64,000 bases of DNA, from contig NZ_CP058983.1 in assembly GCF_019278465.1 (NCBI RefSeq), forward strand, positions 806,001 through 870,000, written 5' to 3'. This DNA is from Tenacibaculum sp. AHE14PA. GTDB lineage: Bacteria; Bacteroidota; Bacteroidia; Flavobacteriales; Flavobacteriaceae. Below the pieces are notes generated by a model. It searched no databases. It was given only the letters and a program-made list of their open reading frames with translations, and had not been told where the DNA came from. Positions 24,343 through 33,167 of this stretch are shown piece after piece; the stretch's first letter is position 1, and the number at the start of each line of letters is the position of its first letter. A program made the position numbers and the translations under genes.

Positions 24343-25605
24343 TTACAGCAACCCTTTTAATATTGAAACCATTTTATAGACATCTTCAAAAGAATTATAC
24401 ATTGGCACAGGTGCACAACGTATAACATCAGGCTCTCGCCAATCGGTAATAATATTGTTTTCTGTTAGTTTTTTATGTAAATTTTTATCCGCATTTTTTA
24501 CCTGAACAGACAACTGACAACCTCTTTCTTTTGGATTTGAAGGTGTAATAATCTTAATACTATCAGAAGCTATTTGATTGATTAAAAACTCAAAATATCC
24601 TGTTAATTTTTCTGATTTCTCACGCAATGCTTCCATACCAACCTCAGCAAACATATCAAGCGAAGCTTTAATTGCCGTCATTGATAATATTGGCGGGTTA
24701 GATAATTGCCATCCTTCGGCACCCGGCATTACATCAAAAGGTTGACGCATGTTAAATCGTGTATCTTTATTATGATTCCACCATCCTGAAAAACGTGGTA
24801 ACTCTTTATTCTCTGCATGTTTTTCATGTACAAATAATCCCCCTAAACTTCCTGGACCAGAATTTAAATATTTATAAGTACACCAAGCTGCAAAATCTAC
24901 TCCCGAATCATGTAATTCTGGAGAAATATTCCCTGCTCCGTGTGCTAAATCAATCCCTACAAAACACTCTTTTGAATGCCCTATTTCAGCTATTCTTTTT
25001 AAATCTAAATATTGACCGGTGTAATAATTTACGCCACCGATTAATAACAACGCAATTTCATCCCCTTGTTCGGCTACAATCGTTTCTAAATCTTCAATAT
25101 TTAATAATTCCTCTCCTGCTCTAGGTTTCCACTCTATCAATCCCTCTTCTACATCAAATCCGTGAAATTTTAATTGCGATTGCACTGCATATCTATCCGA
25201 AGGAAAAGCATCAGACTCTATTACAATTTTATATTTCTTTTTTGTAGGCTGATAAAAAGACACCATTAAGAGATGTAAATTTGTTGTTAAAGTATTCATC
25301 ACAACAACTTCTAGTGGTTTTGCACCCACTATTTCTGCCATATTCGCTGTTAAAAGTTCGTGATATGACAACCAAGGATTCTTGGCTTCAAAATGGCCTT
25401 CTACACCATAATTAGCCCAATCATCTAATTCTTGTTGAATATATTTTTGTGTACTCTTAGGTTGTAATCCTAATGAATTCCCTGTAAAATACAACCAATC
25501 TTTTCCTTCTTTATCTTTCGGTATATGAAATTGACTACGCAAATGCGCTAACTTATCTTCTTTATCTTGTTGCTGTGCGTATTCTAAGGTATTTATATAT
25601 GTCAT
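24343..25605 (-). CDS. kynU: Kynureninase
   Basis: This PLP enzyme cleaves 3-hydroxykynurenine (or kynurenine) to 3-hydroxyanthranilate (or anthranilate) and alanine. The 420-aa fold-type I protein shows YFTGNSLGLQPK at about 39-50, NTLTTNLHLL at 104-113, Asp219 in GIDLAHGAG, and the Schiff-base lysine Lys245 in WCTYKYLNSGPG. The length is standard. It appears to be the first gene of the operon, with a candidate -7 box just upstream. Confidence 0.95.
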   Translation of the reverse strand: MTYINTLEYAQQQDKEDKLAHLRSQFHIPKDKEGKDWLYFTGNSLGLQPKSTQKYIQQELDDWANYGVEGHFEAKNPWLSYHELLTANMAEIVGAKPLEVVVMNTLTTNLHLLMVSFYQPTKKKYKIVIESDAFPSDRYAVQSQLKFHGFDVEEGLIEWKPRAGEELLNIEDLETIVAEQGDEIALLLIGGVNYYTGQYLDLKRIAEIGHSKECFVGIDLAHGAGNISPELHDSGVDFAAWCTYKYLNSGPGSLGGLFVHEKHAENKELPRFSGWWNHNKDTRFNMRQPFDVMPGAEGWQLSNPPILSMTAIKASLDMFAEVGMEALREKSEKLTGYFEFLINQIASDSIKIITPSNPKERGCQLSVQVKNADKNLHKKLTENNIITDWREPDVIRCAPVPMYNSFEDVYKMVSILKGLL

Positions 25606-25616
25606 TATTAAAACTA

Positions 25617-25656
25617 AAAAAATGATTGTTTTTCAAATATAAAACAATCATTTTTT
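25617..25656 (-). terminator. Terminator of the SerB-SerA gene
   Basis: On the minus strand AAAAAATGATTGTTTT, an 8-nt loop and AAAACAATCATTTTTT make a perfect 16-bp stem followed by T residues, starting 25 nt after the stop codon at 25681. The loop contains the candidate kynU -7 box. Confidence 0.8.
25634..25641 (-). promoter_or_regulatory. Candidate kynurenine operon -7 box
   Basis: The minus strand reads TATATTTG, a TAnnTTTG match, 29 nt before the kynU ATG. It coincides with the loop of the terminator hairpin. I see no -33 partner. Confidence 0.4.
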
Positions 25657-25680
25657 AGATAATAATATTTACTGTAGAGA

Positions 25681-27570
25681 TTAATATAAAACTCTAAATT
25701 TTATGGTCCCTTCTATCTCGCGAAGCTTTGCGATTACTTCTTCATTATATTCTTTATCAACATCAGTAATTACATAACCAACTTTAGAATCAGTTGACAG
25801 ATATTGTCCTGTAATATTTAGCTCGTACTTTGCTAACTGTCTATTAATTTTTGCCATTACACCCGGTACATTTTTATGAATATGTAAAAAACGATGTGCA
25901 TTGGTTTGGCGCGGTAATCTAATATTCGGAAAATTAACAGCATCTACAGTATCACCAGAGTTAATATATGCCATAATTTTACTCGGCACAAAATCTGCAA
26001 TATCTCTTTGCGCTTCTTCTGTACTTCCTCCAACATGTGGCGTTAGAATAACATTGTTTAATCCTTTTAATTCCGTTAAAAAATCACCATTTTTAGCTGG
26101 TTCTTCCGGATATACATCTACTGCACAACCTGCTATTTTACCTGATTTTAATCCAGCAACCAAGGCTTCAATATCTACTACAAAACCTCTAGAAAGATTT
26201 ACAAAGTGAACTCCGTCTTTCATCTGAGAAATTTCTTCTTTACCTATATAATTTTTATTAGCAGCATTATCATCAACATGTAAAGTAACTACATCTGAAA
26301 TATTTAGCAACTCTTTTAAAGTTGCTACTTTAGTTGCATTACCTAAAGCCAGCTTATCTTCTACGTCGTAATAATAAACGTACATTCCCAGAGCTTCTGC
26401 TAAAACAGATAATTGTTTACCGATGTTTCCGTAACCAACAATTCCTAATTTTTTACCACGAACTTCACGCGAACCTTGCGCTGTTTTGTTCCATTGTCCG
26501 TTATGCAACTCGGTACTTCTTTGAAAAACACTACGCATTAGCATAATGATTTCTCCGATTGCTAACTCAACCACAGAGCGTGTATTGCTATAAGGTGCAT
26601 TAAAAACTACGACTCCGTTTTCTTTGCAAACTTCTAAATCGATTTGTTTTGTGCCGATACAAAAAGCTGAAACAACCATTAATTTTTCGGCAGCTTCAAT
26701 TACTCTTTTTGTGACCTGTGTTTTAGAACGAATTCCTAAAACATGCACGTCTTTAAGTTTTGCAATTAACTCATCTTCTGATAAGCTTTTAGAAACTGTT
26801 TCTACAGAAAAACCATCTCCAGATAACTTCGTAAATGCATCTGGATGTACGTTTTCTAATAATAAAATTTTAATTCTGTTCTTTGGATATGATATATTTC
26901 TTGGCAAATCGTTTAGGTATAAAAATTCGTCTAAATTAGGTGTAATATGATCGGCATTGGCAACTGTTTTTTCTCTAGATACATTTTCGGTGTATGCAAA
27001 AAAAGTATCAGCCACACCTGCTTTTTTTGTTACGGCATCACTATAACCATCGCCAATTACTTGTATTTCTCCTGGTAAATTTAAGTTTTGTAGGCACTCA
27101 ATTTTTCCATCGTGTTTGGAAAGCGGATTCTCTGCATCAAACCCAATAATCAAATCGTTTTTATCAAATTTAAAAGTATTTGCAAAAACTCTTTCAGAAG
27201 GAATATTATATGCTGCAACTATCGGATCTATAAAGTCTTTAAATCCGGCAGAAATAACATATATATCATCAGAAAATTTCTCAAAAAACTCTTTATTACT
27301 TTCAATAGAACGCGAAACCTTTTGTTTTAATTCTTTTATTAAAATAGGTAAATCTGTTTTTTTAGCGTTCAGTAATTTAATACGTTTTTCTAAAGATTCA
27401 GGAAAGGAGATTTCTCCATCAATACCTTGGTTTGTAATTTCTATTATTTCATTAATAATATCCGTTTTTTTAGGATTACCTACTAAAGTGATTTCAGCTA
27501 AAACATCTAACGCCTCTACTCGCGTAAGTGTACTATCGAAATCGAAAACAAAACTTCTTTTTGGTGCCAT
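25681..27570 (-). CDS. Phosphoserine phosphatase-phosphoglycerate dehydrogenase fusion
   Basis: A 629-aa two-enzyme protein. Residues 1 to about 225 form a HAD phosphatase of the SerB type, with the nucleophile motif DFDSTLT (Asp10, Asp12) and a distal GDGYSDAV acid motif. From about 230 on it is D-3-phosphoglycerate dehydrogenase: KLGIVGYGNIGKQL for NAD, SRGFVVDIEAL, and the LTPHVGGSTEEAQ catalytic block. A C-terminal ACT domain at about 555-629 (HKNVPGVMAKINRQL) may sense serine. The first and last steps of serine synthesis from 3-phosphoglycerate would thus be on one chain, lacking only the aminotransferase. Confidence 0.92.
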   Translation of the reverse strand: MAPKRSFVFDFDSTLTRVEALDVLAEITLVGNPKKTDIINEIIEITNQGIDGEISFPESLEKRIKLLNAKKTDLPILIKELKQKVSRSIESNKEFFEKFSDDIYVISAGFKDFIDPIVAAYNIPSERVFANTFKFDKNDLIIGFDAENPLSKHDGKIECLQNLNLPGEIQVIGDGYSDAVTKKAGVADTFFAYTENVSREKTVANADHITPNLDEFLYLNDLPRNISYPKNRIKILLLENVHPDAFTKLSGDGFSVETVSKSLSEDELIAKLKDVHVLGIRSKTQVTKRVIEAAEKLMVVSAFCIGTKQIDLEVCKENGVVVFNAPYSNTRSVVELAIGEIIMLMRSVFQRSTELHNGQWNKTAQGSREVRGKKLGIVGYGNIGKQLSVLAEALGMYVYYYDVEDKLALGNATKVATLKELLNISDVVTLHVDDNAANKNYIGKEEISQMKDGVHFVNLSRGFVVDIEALVAGLKSGKIAGCAVDVYPEEPAKNGDFLTELKGLNNVILTPHVGGSTEEAQRDIADFVPSKIMAYINSGDTVDAVNFPNIRLPRQTNAHRFLHIHKNVPGVMAKINRQLAKYELNITGQYLSTDSKVGYVITDVDKEYNEEVIAKLREIEGTIKFRVLY

Positions 27571-27594
27571 TATGTTGAATTACTAGTAAGTAAC

Positions 27595-27602
27595 CAAAAA
27601 TA
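27595..27602 (-). promoter_or_regulatory. Candidate -7 box of the SerB-SerA gene
   Basis: The minus strand reads TATTTTTG, fitting TAnnTTTG, 24 nt before the ATG at 27570. Confidence 0.45.
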
Positions 27603-27664
27603 CAAATGATATTAAAAAAGAAGCTGATTATGAAAGAAGATTTTTATTTTTTATCAACATTAAT

Positions 27665-28477
27665 TTAAACGATTGATAAAAGCAACCACCAAACTATGGG
27701 AATTGATTCCACTATAAAGGCACTATAATATTTAGATTTTTTTTCTGATGACCTCATCAACAGTATTAAAATGGTCATAAAAATCAATAAAAAAACTGTT
27801 CTAAAACTAGCGTTTGGTGCTATCATAAACTCTAATAGCAGGCAAAAAACTAATAATATATATCCGAGTTTTTTTGTTTTTTCTATTCCTATTTTTTTGG
27901 GTATTGTTTGCAGTGAAACAGCATCATATTTTACATCTCTAATATCAAAAGGTAAAATTAAAACCATCACTAATAAAAAACGCTGTATAATAGTTATATA
28001 AAATTGATTTGATAAATCAACATTTGCATCATAAACTGGTAAAAACACCGTTGCTCCCGCCCACACAAAAGCAACTATTATAATTTTTAAATACCCAATA
28101 CTTCTTAAATTTTTTTGAAATCCACTAAAAAAAGGAACTGCATACAAAAATGTTAAAAGTCCGAAAGGCACAAAAACAAGCAATGTTTTTACATTTAGTT
28201 TAATGGCATAAAAACACATCAACAAAAAACAAATCAAAGAAAATATTTGAATTATTTTTAAATGTGTCGTTAAACTTCTGTGGTGCAATTTGGCAACTCC
28301 TACATATTTAACAAAGTTATAGCCAGTAATTGTTCCGAAGAAAAGAAAAAAATCTAACGATTCATTATAAGTTAACCCAAAATATAATTCAGTAACCTTA
28401 ACAAAAGCGCACACGGCTAAAGCCACATGAATACTAGCGTTTATATAAAAATCAAGCACTTGTTTTAAAACCCTCAT
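27665..28477 (-). CDS. UbiA-like membrane protein
   Basis: A 270-aa protein with about eight membrane segments that resembles UbiA-type prenyltransferases. It has a DIRDVKYDA motif (second Asp-rich motif) at about 180-188 with QTIPKKIGIEKTKKLG following it, as in that family. The first motif (NDxxDxxxD) is not seen; the place reads GYNFVKYVGVAK. The start is set at 28477 because a -7 box lies at 28482-28489, which would leave a longer frame (from 28513) untranscribed. The prenyl acceptor is unknown, and it may not be an active transferase. Confidence 0.7.
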   Translation of the reverse strand: MRVLKQVLDFYINASIHVALAVCAFVKVTELYFGLTYNESLDFFLFFGTITGYNFVKYVGVAKLHHRSLTTHLKIIQIFSLICFLLMCFYAIKLNVKTLLVFVPFGLLTFLYAVPFFSGFQKNLRSIGYLKIIIVAFVWAGATVFLPVYDANVDLSNQFYITIIQRFLLVMVLILPFDIRDVKYDAVSLQTIPKKIGIEKTKKLGYILLVFCLLLEFMIAPNASFRTVFLLIFMTILILLMRSSEKKSKYYSAFIVESIPIVWWLLLSIV

Positions 28478-28481
28478 TACA

Positions 28482-28489
28482 CAAAAATA
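28482..28489 (-). promoter_or_regulatory. Candidate -7 box of the UbiA-like gene
   Basis: The minus strand reads TATTTTTG, ending 4 nt before the ATG at 28477, so the transcript would be nearly leaderless. Confidence 0.45.
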
Positions 28490-28574
28490 GTTTTTATGTT
28501 TATAACCCTTCAATTTAGTTAATAAAATATCAGTTTAAAAATAAAAACATACTATAAAAATTATACAATTTCAT

Positions 28575-28582
28575 TATTTTTG
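28575..28582 (+). promoter_or_regulatory. Candidate gcvP -7 box
   Basis: TATTTTTG fits TAnnTTTG, 25 nt before the gcvP ATG. No clear -33 element; no glycine riboswitch was recognised in the short leader. Confidence 0.45.
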
Positions 28583-28607
28583 AACCACTAAACACAAACA
28601 ACACAGA

Positions 28608-31454
28608 ATGAACACAAATTCATTTCAACTAAGACATATTGGTCCACGTGTAGCGGATCAAGAGCAAATGTTAAAAACAATCAAAGCAGATAGCTTAGAT
28701 CAATTAATTTATGAAACTATTCCTGATGATATTCGTCTTGAAAGCGGATTAGATTTAGCGCCTGCAATGAGCGAATATGAGTATTTAAATCATATTAATG
28801 AGCTTGGTGCTAAAAATAAAGTTTTTAAAAGCTACATCGGTTTAGGATACCACGAAGCAATTGTACCGAGTGTTATTCAACGTAATATATTAGAAAACCC
28901 GGGTTGGTATACAGCTTACACGCCATACCAAGCAGAAATTGCTCAAGGACGTTTAGAAGCCTTATTAAATTACCAAACAATGGTTTGTGATTTAACAGGA
29001 ATGGAATTAGCAAATGCTTCTTTATTAGACGAAGGAACTGCTGCTGCCGAAGCAATGGCTTTATTATTTGATGTACGTGAACGTGCACAGAAAAAAGCTG
29101 GCGTTAACAAATTCTTTATTTCTGAAGAGATTTTACCACAAACATTATCTGTTCTACAAACACGTGCAATTCCTATCGGAATTGAGTTAGTAATTGGAAA
29201 TCATGAAGAGTTTGATTTTTCTTCAGCGTTTTTCGGAGCTATTATTCAATACCCAGGAAAACATGGTGAAGTATTTGATTATACTGCATTTGTTGCCAAC
29301 TGTAACGAAAAAAACATAAAAGTAGCTGTTGCTGCGGACATTTTATCTTTAGCTAAATTAAAAGCTCCAGGTGAATTTGGCGCTGCAGTTGTGGTTGGAA
29401 CCACACAGCGTTTCGGAATTCCTTTAGGTTACGGCGGACCTCATGCTGGCTATTTTGCTACGAAAGAAGCTTACAAACGTAGTCTTCCTGGTCGTGTAAT
29501 TGGTATTACCAAAGATGTTGACGGTGGTCGTGCTTTACGTATGGCTCTACAAACTCGTGAGCAACATATAAAGCGCGAAAAAGCAACTTCAAACATTTGC
29601 ACCGCCCAAGTTTTACTAGCTGTTATGGCTGGTATGTATGCTGTATATCATGGGAAAGAAGGAATACAATATATTGCTGATAAAGTACACGCTACAGCAA
29701 ATACTTTAACTGCAGCCCTAGAAAGTTTAGGCTTTAAACAAAAAAACAAATCATATTTCGACACTATTTTAATTGAAGTTGAAGCTAATAAATTACGCCC
29801 TGTTGCCGAGGCAAACGGAATTAACTTTAACTATATTGACAACAATCATATTTCAATTTCCGTTAACGAAACTGTTAGCTTAAAAGAAATCAATGCCATT
29901 GTTGATTGTTTTGAACAAGCCTTCAATATTCAAGATATTACAGTAACTGAATTTATTTCTTCGGATATAATCACAGAAAATGTAAAAAGAAATACTTCAT
30001 TTTTAGACAACGAAATATTTAATACGTATCAATCAGAAACTGAAATGATGCGTTATATTAAAAAACTAGAACGTAAAGATTTAGCTTTAAATCATTCTAT
30101 GATTTCTTTAGGATCATGTACAATGAAGCTAAATGCAGCTTCTGAAATGCTACCTTTAAGCAACCCTCAATGGGGAAATATTCACCCTTTTGTACCATTA
30201 AATCAAGCAGAAGGATATCAAACAGTTTTAAAAAACCTTGAACATCAATTAAATGTAATTACAGGTTTTGCAGGTACTTCTTTACAACCAAACTCTGGTG
30301 CACAAGGAGAATTTGCTGGATTAATGGTTATTCGTGCTTATCACGAGTCTAATAACGATTCTAATAGAAACATTTGTTTAATTCCTGCTTCTGCTCACGG
30401 TACTAATCCTGCGTCAGCAGTAATGGCCGGCATGAAAGTAGTTGTTACCAAAACTGATGAAAGAGGTAATATCGACGTAGAAGATTTACGCGAAAAAGCA
30501 GAAAAACATAAAGATAATTTAGCCGCTTTAATGGTTACATACCCATCAACACATGGGGTTTACGAAAAAGCTATTAAAGAAATTACCAAAATTATTCACG
30601 ATAACGGCGGACAAGTTTATATGGATGGTGCGAATATGAACGCTCAGGTAGGATTAACAAATCCTGCAACTATTGGTGCAGATGTTTGTCACTTAAACCT
30701 ACACAAAACCTTCGCTATTCCACATGGTGGTGGTGGACCAGGAGTTGGTCCAATTTGTGTTGCTCCTCAATTAGTGCCATTTTTACCAACAAATCCTTTA
30801 GTTGCAACAGGAGGCGAAAAAGCAATTACAGCTATTTCTGCTGCCCCTTGGGGATCTGCTTTAGCTTGTTTAATTTCTTACGGATACATAACAATGCTTG
30901 GCGCTAATGGATTAACGGACTCTACTAAATTAGCTATTTTAAACGCAAACTACATTAAAGAACGTTTACACGGACATTACGAAACATTGTACTCTGGAGA
31001 AATGAACAGAGCTGCACATGAAATGATTATTGATTGTAGAGATTTTAAACAAAACGGAATTGAAGTTGTAGATATTGCGAAACGCTTAATGGATTACGGT
31101 TTTCATGCACCGACTGTTTCTTTTCCCGTAGGAGGAACTATGATGATTGAACCTACAGAATCTGAAAGCGTTGCAGAATTAGATCGTTTTTGTGATGCAA
31201 TGATTTCTATTAGAAAAGAAATTTCTAGCGCAACTAAAGATAACGCTAACAATCCTCTAAAAAATGCACCACATACACAATATATGTTAACTACTGATGA
31301 GTGGATTTTACCGTATACTCGTAAGCAAGCTGCTTTTCCTTTAGATTATATTGCTGATAATAAATTTTGGCCTACTGTACGTAGAGTTGATGATGCTTTT
31401 GGAGATAGAAATTTAATTTGTTCTTGTAATCCTATTGAAGATTATATGGATTAA
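28608..31454 (+). CDS. gcvP: Glycine dehydrogenase (decarboxylating), P protein
   Basis: This is the PLP subunit of the glycine cleavage system; it decarboxylates glycine and passes the aminomethyl group to the lipoyl H protein. At 948 aa it is the single-chain form with both P-protein halves. The N-terminal half begins FQLRHIGPRVADQEQML; the C-terminal half holds the PLP lysine at Lys700 in HLNLHKTFAIPHGGGGPG. It ends with the usual RRVDDAFGDRNLICSCNP block. It stands alone between a divergent gene and a terminator; gcvH and gcvT are not in the window. Confidence 0.97.
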   Translation: MNTNSFQLRHIGPRVADQEQMLKTIKADSLDQLIYETIPDDIRLESGLDLAPAMSEYEYLNHINELGAKNKVFKSYIGLGYHEAIVPSVIQRNILENPGWYTAYTPYQAEIAQGRLEALLNYQTMVCDLTGMELANASLLDEGTAAAEAMALLFDVRERAQKKAGVNKFFISEEILPQTLSVLQTRAIPIGIELVIGNHEEFDFSSAFFGAIIQYPGKHGEVFDYTAFVANCNEKNIKVAVAADILSLAKLKAPGEFGAAVVVGTTQRFGIPLGYGGPHAGYFATKEAYKRSLPGRVIGITKDVDGGRALRMALQTREQHIKREKATSNICTAQVLLAVMAGMYAVYHGKEGIQYIADKVHATANTLTAALESLGFKQKNKSYFDTILIEVEANKLRPVAEANGINFNYIDNNHISISVNETVSLKEINAIVDCFEQAFNIQDITVTEFISSDIITENVKRNTSFLDNEIFNTYQSETEMMRYIKKLERKDLALNHSMISLGSCTMKLNAASEMLPLSNPQWGNIHPFVPLNQAEGYQTVLKNLEHQLNVITGFAGTSLQPNSGAQGEFAGLMVIRAYHESNNDSNRNICLIPASAHGTNPASAVMAGMKVVVTKTDERGNIDVEDLREKAEKHKDNLAALMVTYPSTHGVYEKAIKEITKIIHDNGGQVYMDGANMNAQVGLTNPATIGADVCHLNLHKTFAIPHGGGGPGVGPICVAPQLVPFLPTNPLVATGGEKAITAISAAPWGSALACLISYGYITMLGANGLTDSTKLAILNANYIKERLHGHYETLYSGEMNRAAHEMIIDCRDFKQNGIEVVDIAKRLMDYGFHAPTVSFPVGGTMMIEPTESESVAELDRFCDAMISIRKEISSATKDNANNPLKNAPHTQYMLTTDEWILPYTRKQAAFPLDYIADNKFWPTVRRVDDAFGDRNLICSCNPIEDYMD

Positions 31455-31476
31455 TTAATACCCCATACTAAAACTA

Positions 31477-31510
31477 AAAAATCCCACTCCTTAAAAGAGT
31501 GGGGTTTTTA
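31477..31510. terminator. Terminator after gcvP
   Basis: AAAATCCCACTC, a short loop and GAGTGGGGTTTTTA form a GC-rich stem with a T tract. It also lies just beyond the stop of the convergent gene at 31514 and can serve both. Confidence 0.85.
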
Positions 31511-31513
31511 TTT

Positions 31514-31798
31514 TTAAGCTACAGCAATAATATCACTGTACGAAACTTCTTTTGTATTCTTAAGAATAATTGATTTTTCACAAACAGTCCAAATTGAAGT
31601 CTCAACTTTCTTTAAACCAGTATCATCGGTAAAAAACACTTCAATTTTCTCTCTGTTTAAGTTTCTTGAAAAGAAAACTTTTCGTTGCCTTATAAACTCG
31701 TTTACTTGCTCTATTTGATGTTCAAGAATGTTAATCTTTGGAAACTCCAAAATTTTATTTTTCTTTTTATCTGCAAGTGCTGTTTTTTCTAAAAACAT
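31514..31798 (-). CDS. Small protein of unknown function
   Basis: A 94-aa soluble protein I do not recognise. It has a basic N-terminal part (ADKKKNKILEFPKINILEHQ), a central KVFFSRNLNREKIEVFF, and a C-terminal beta-rich TSIWTVCEKSIILKNTKEV. No signal peptide, membrane segment or metal motif is visible. Support for a real gene comes from a good -7 box 57 nt upstream and a terminator just past its stop. It is monocistronic. Confidence 0.65.
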   Translation of the reverse strand: MFLEKTALADKKKNKILEFPKINILEHQIEQVNEFIRQRKVFFSRNLNREKIEVFFTDDTGLKKVETSIWTVCEKSIILKNTKEVSYSDIIAVA

Positions 31799-31854
31799 AT
31801 TAATTGGGGATTTTGGGGATTATCGTAATACACAATACATTGTTAATAACATAC

Positions 31855-31862
31855 AAAGATAT
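31855..31862 (-). promoter_or_regulatory. Candidate -7 box of the 94-aa protein gene
   Basis: The minus strand reads TATCTTTG, fitting TAnnTTTG. It implies a leader of roughly 50 nt. Confidence 0.4.
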
Positions 31863-31961
31863 GAATTTTATCAACAAGTGTTAATAACTATTTAAATAAA
31901 TTGTTAATAACTTTTACCTTGTGATTATAATAATTAATAAACCTAACTAATTTTACTTAAA

Positions 31962-32009
31962 TTTAAAAAGGGAGGTAAAATGCTAATACATTATACCTCC
32001 CTTTTTAAA
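31962..32009 (-). terminator. Terminator of the methyltransferase gene
   Basis: AAAAAGGGAGGTA and TACCTCCCTTTTT form a perfect 13-bp stem (longer with flanking A-T pairs) around a 16-nt loop, followed by T residues on the minus strand. Confidence 0.8.
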
Positions 32010-32023
32010 TACTTTTATTTTTT

Positions 32024-33115
32024 CTACATCATACATTCATAAACTACAAACTTCTTATTATCTGCCATTATTTCAACCGTATTAAAAAGTTTCTCTAAAT
32101 GTGTTTTATAATTCAAATGCTTGTTTGCCACCAAAACAAAACGTCCGTCGGGTTTTAAACAACTCTTTACATCTTTAAAGAGCGATAAAGTTACTTCTAT
32201 ATTATTCTCATGTTCAAAATGAAAAGGAGGATTAGATACTATTAAATCAAAACTTTCCTTTTCTAAATCACTTAAATCATCCGCGCATACAAACCTAGCT
32301 TCTTTACCCTTTAAATTAAGCTGTGAAGAGGCAATCGCTAAATTAAAATCATCTACTAAAGTAATTTCAGATTCTGTATTTTGATTCGCTATTTCAAAAG
32401 CTATAATTCCGTTACCAGAAGCCACATCTAACACTTTTAATTCGCTAGGATGCACTTTTAAATTATCTAATAAAAAACGAGTACCAACATCAACCTTACC
32501 TCCAGAAAATACTCCGTAATATTGCTGAAGTATTTCTTCGTTCCAATTAATTTTATTTATTAATTCTTTCTCTTCTGTTAATTTCTTAGGATTTTTTAAA
32601 ATCAACAACCTTGCTTTTTTCCATGCTTTACTCTGTTCAACTTCTTCAAAATACAACTCTGCAATTTTAAGAAAAGAAACAGAAAAATATTTAGTCATAA
32701 ATCCGCAAACAACTATTGTTTTATTATCAGAAGCTTTATGTATCTGCTTTAAAAACAACTCAAACAATTCAAGAGATTTCGGAACTTTTAAAAGCGCCAA
32801 TTCCACCTTATCTAAATCATCTAAAGGTTCTTTGTAATTTACATCTAACGAAAATTTGTTTAGCTTTAAATTGTTAGCAATTGCTTTTTGCTGACTCGCG
32901 TATGTCCAAACGGTTGTTAGCCTTACATCATTTAATAGCGTGTTAAAAACACCAAACCTATCATTATATAAATGAATGTTTACTGTTTTTTCATCCTTAA
33001 TATAATCAAGCATTAATAACTCCGCATTACTCCATGAACGCAAGGCTTTATCTGTTGTTACCGGGTAACGCTCTAATTGATATTCTTTCAAATTAAACTC
33101 CAATGTTATCTTCAA
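32024..33115 (-). CDS. SAM-dependent methyltransferase (RsmC/RlmG-like)
   Basis: A 363-aa class I methyltransferase with the two-domain layout of RsmC/RlmG rRNA guanine-N2 methyltransferases. A degenerate N-terminal domain (to about residue 195) precedes a catalytic domain with motif I VLDVASGNGIIAFEIA at about 224-239 and the N2-guanine motif SNPPFHFEH at about 291-299. The bacterial relatives modify G1207 of 16S (RsmC) or G1835 of 23S rRNA (RlmG); the sequence does not decide between them. It is flanked by its own terminator. Confidence 0.8.
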   Translation of the reverse strand: MKITLEFNLKEYQLERYPVTTDKALRSWSNAELLMLDYIKDEKTVNIHLYNDRFGVFNTLLNDVRLTTVWTYASQQKAIANNLKLNKFSLDVNYKEPLDDLDKVELALLKVPKSLELFELFLKQIHKASDNKTIVVCGFMTKYFSVSFLKIAELYFEEVEQSKAWKKARLLILKNPKKLTEEKELINKINWNEEILQQYYGVFSGGKVDVGTRFLLDNLKVHPSELKVLDVASGNGIIAFEIANQNTESEITLVDDFNLAIASSQLNLKGKEARFVCADDLSDLEKESFDLIVSNPPFHFEHENNIEVTLSLFKDVKSCLKPDGRFVLVANKHLNYKTHLEKLFNTVEIMADNKKFVVYECMM

Positions 33116-33167
33116 TACTTTTAATTTTATTAGCTCAATTTATGACCTGATATTTCTAATTACTTCT

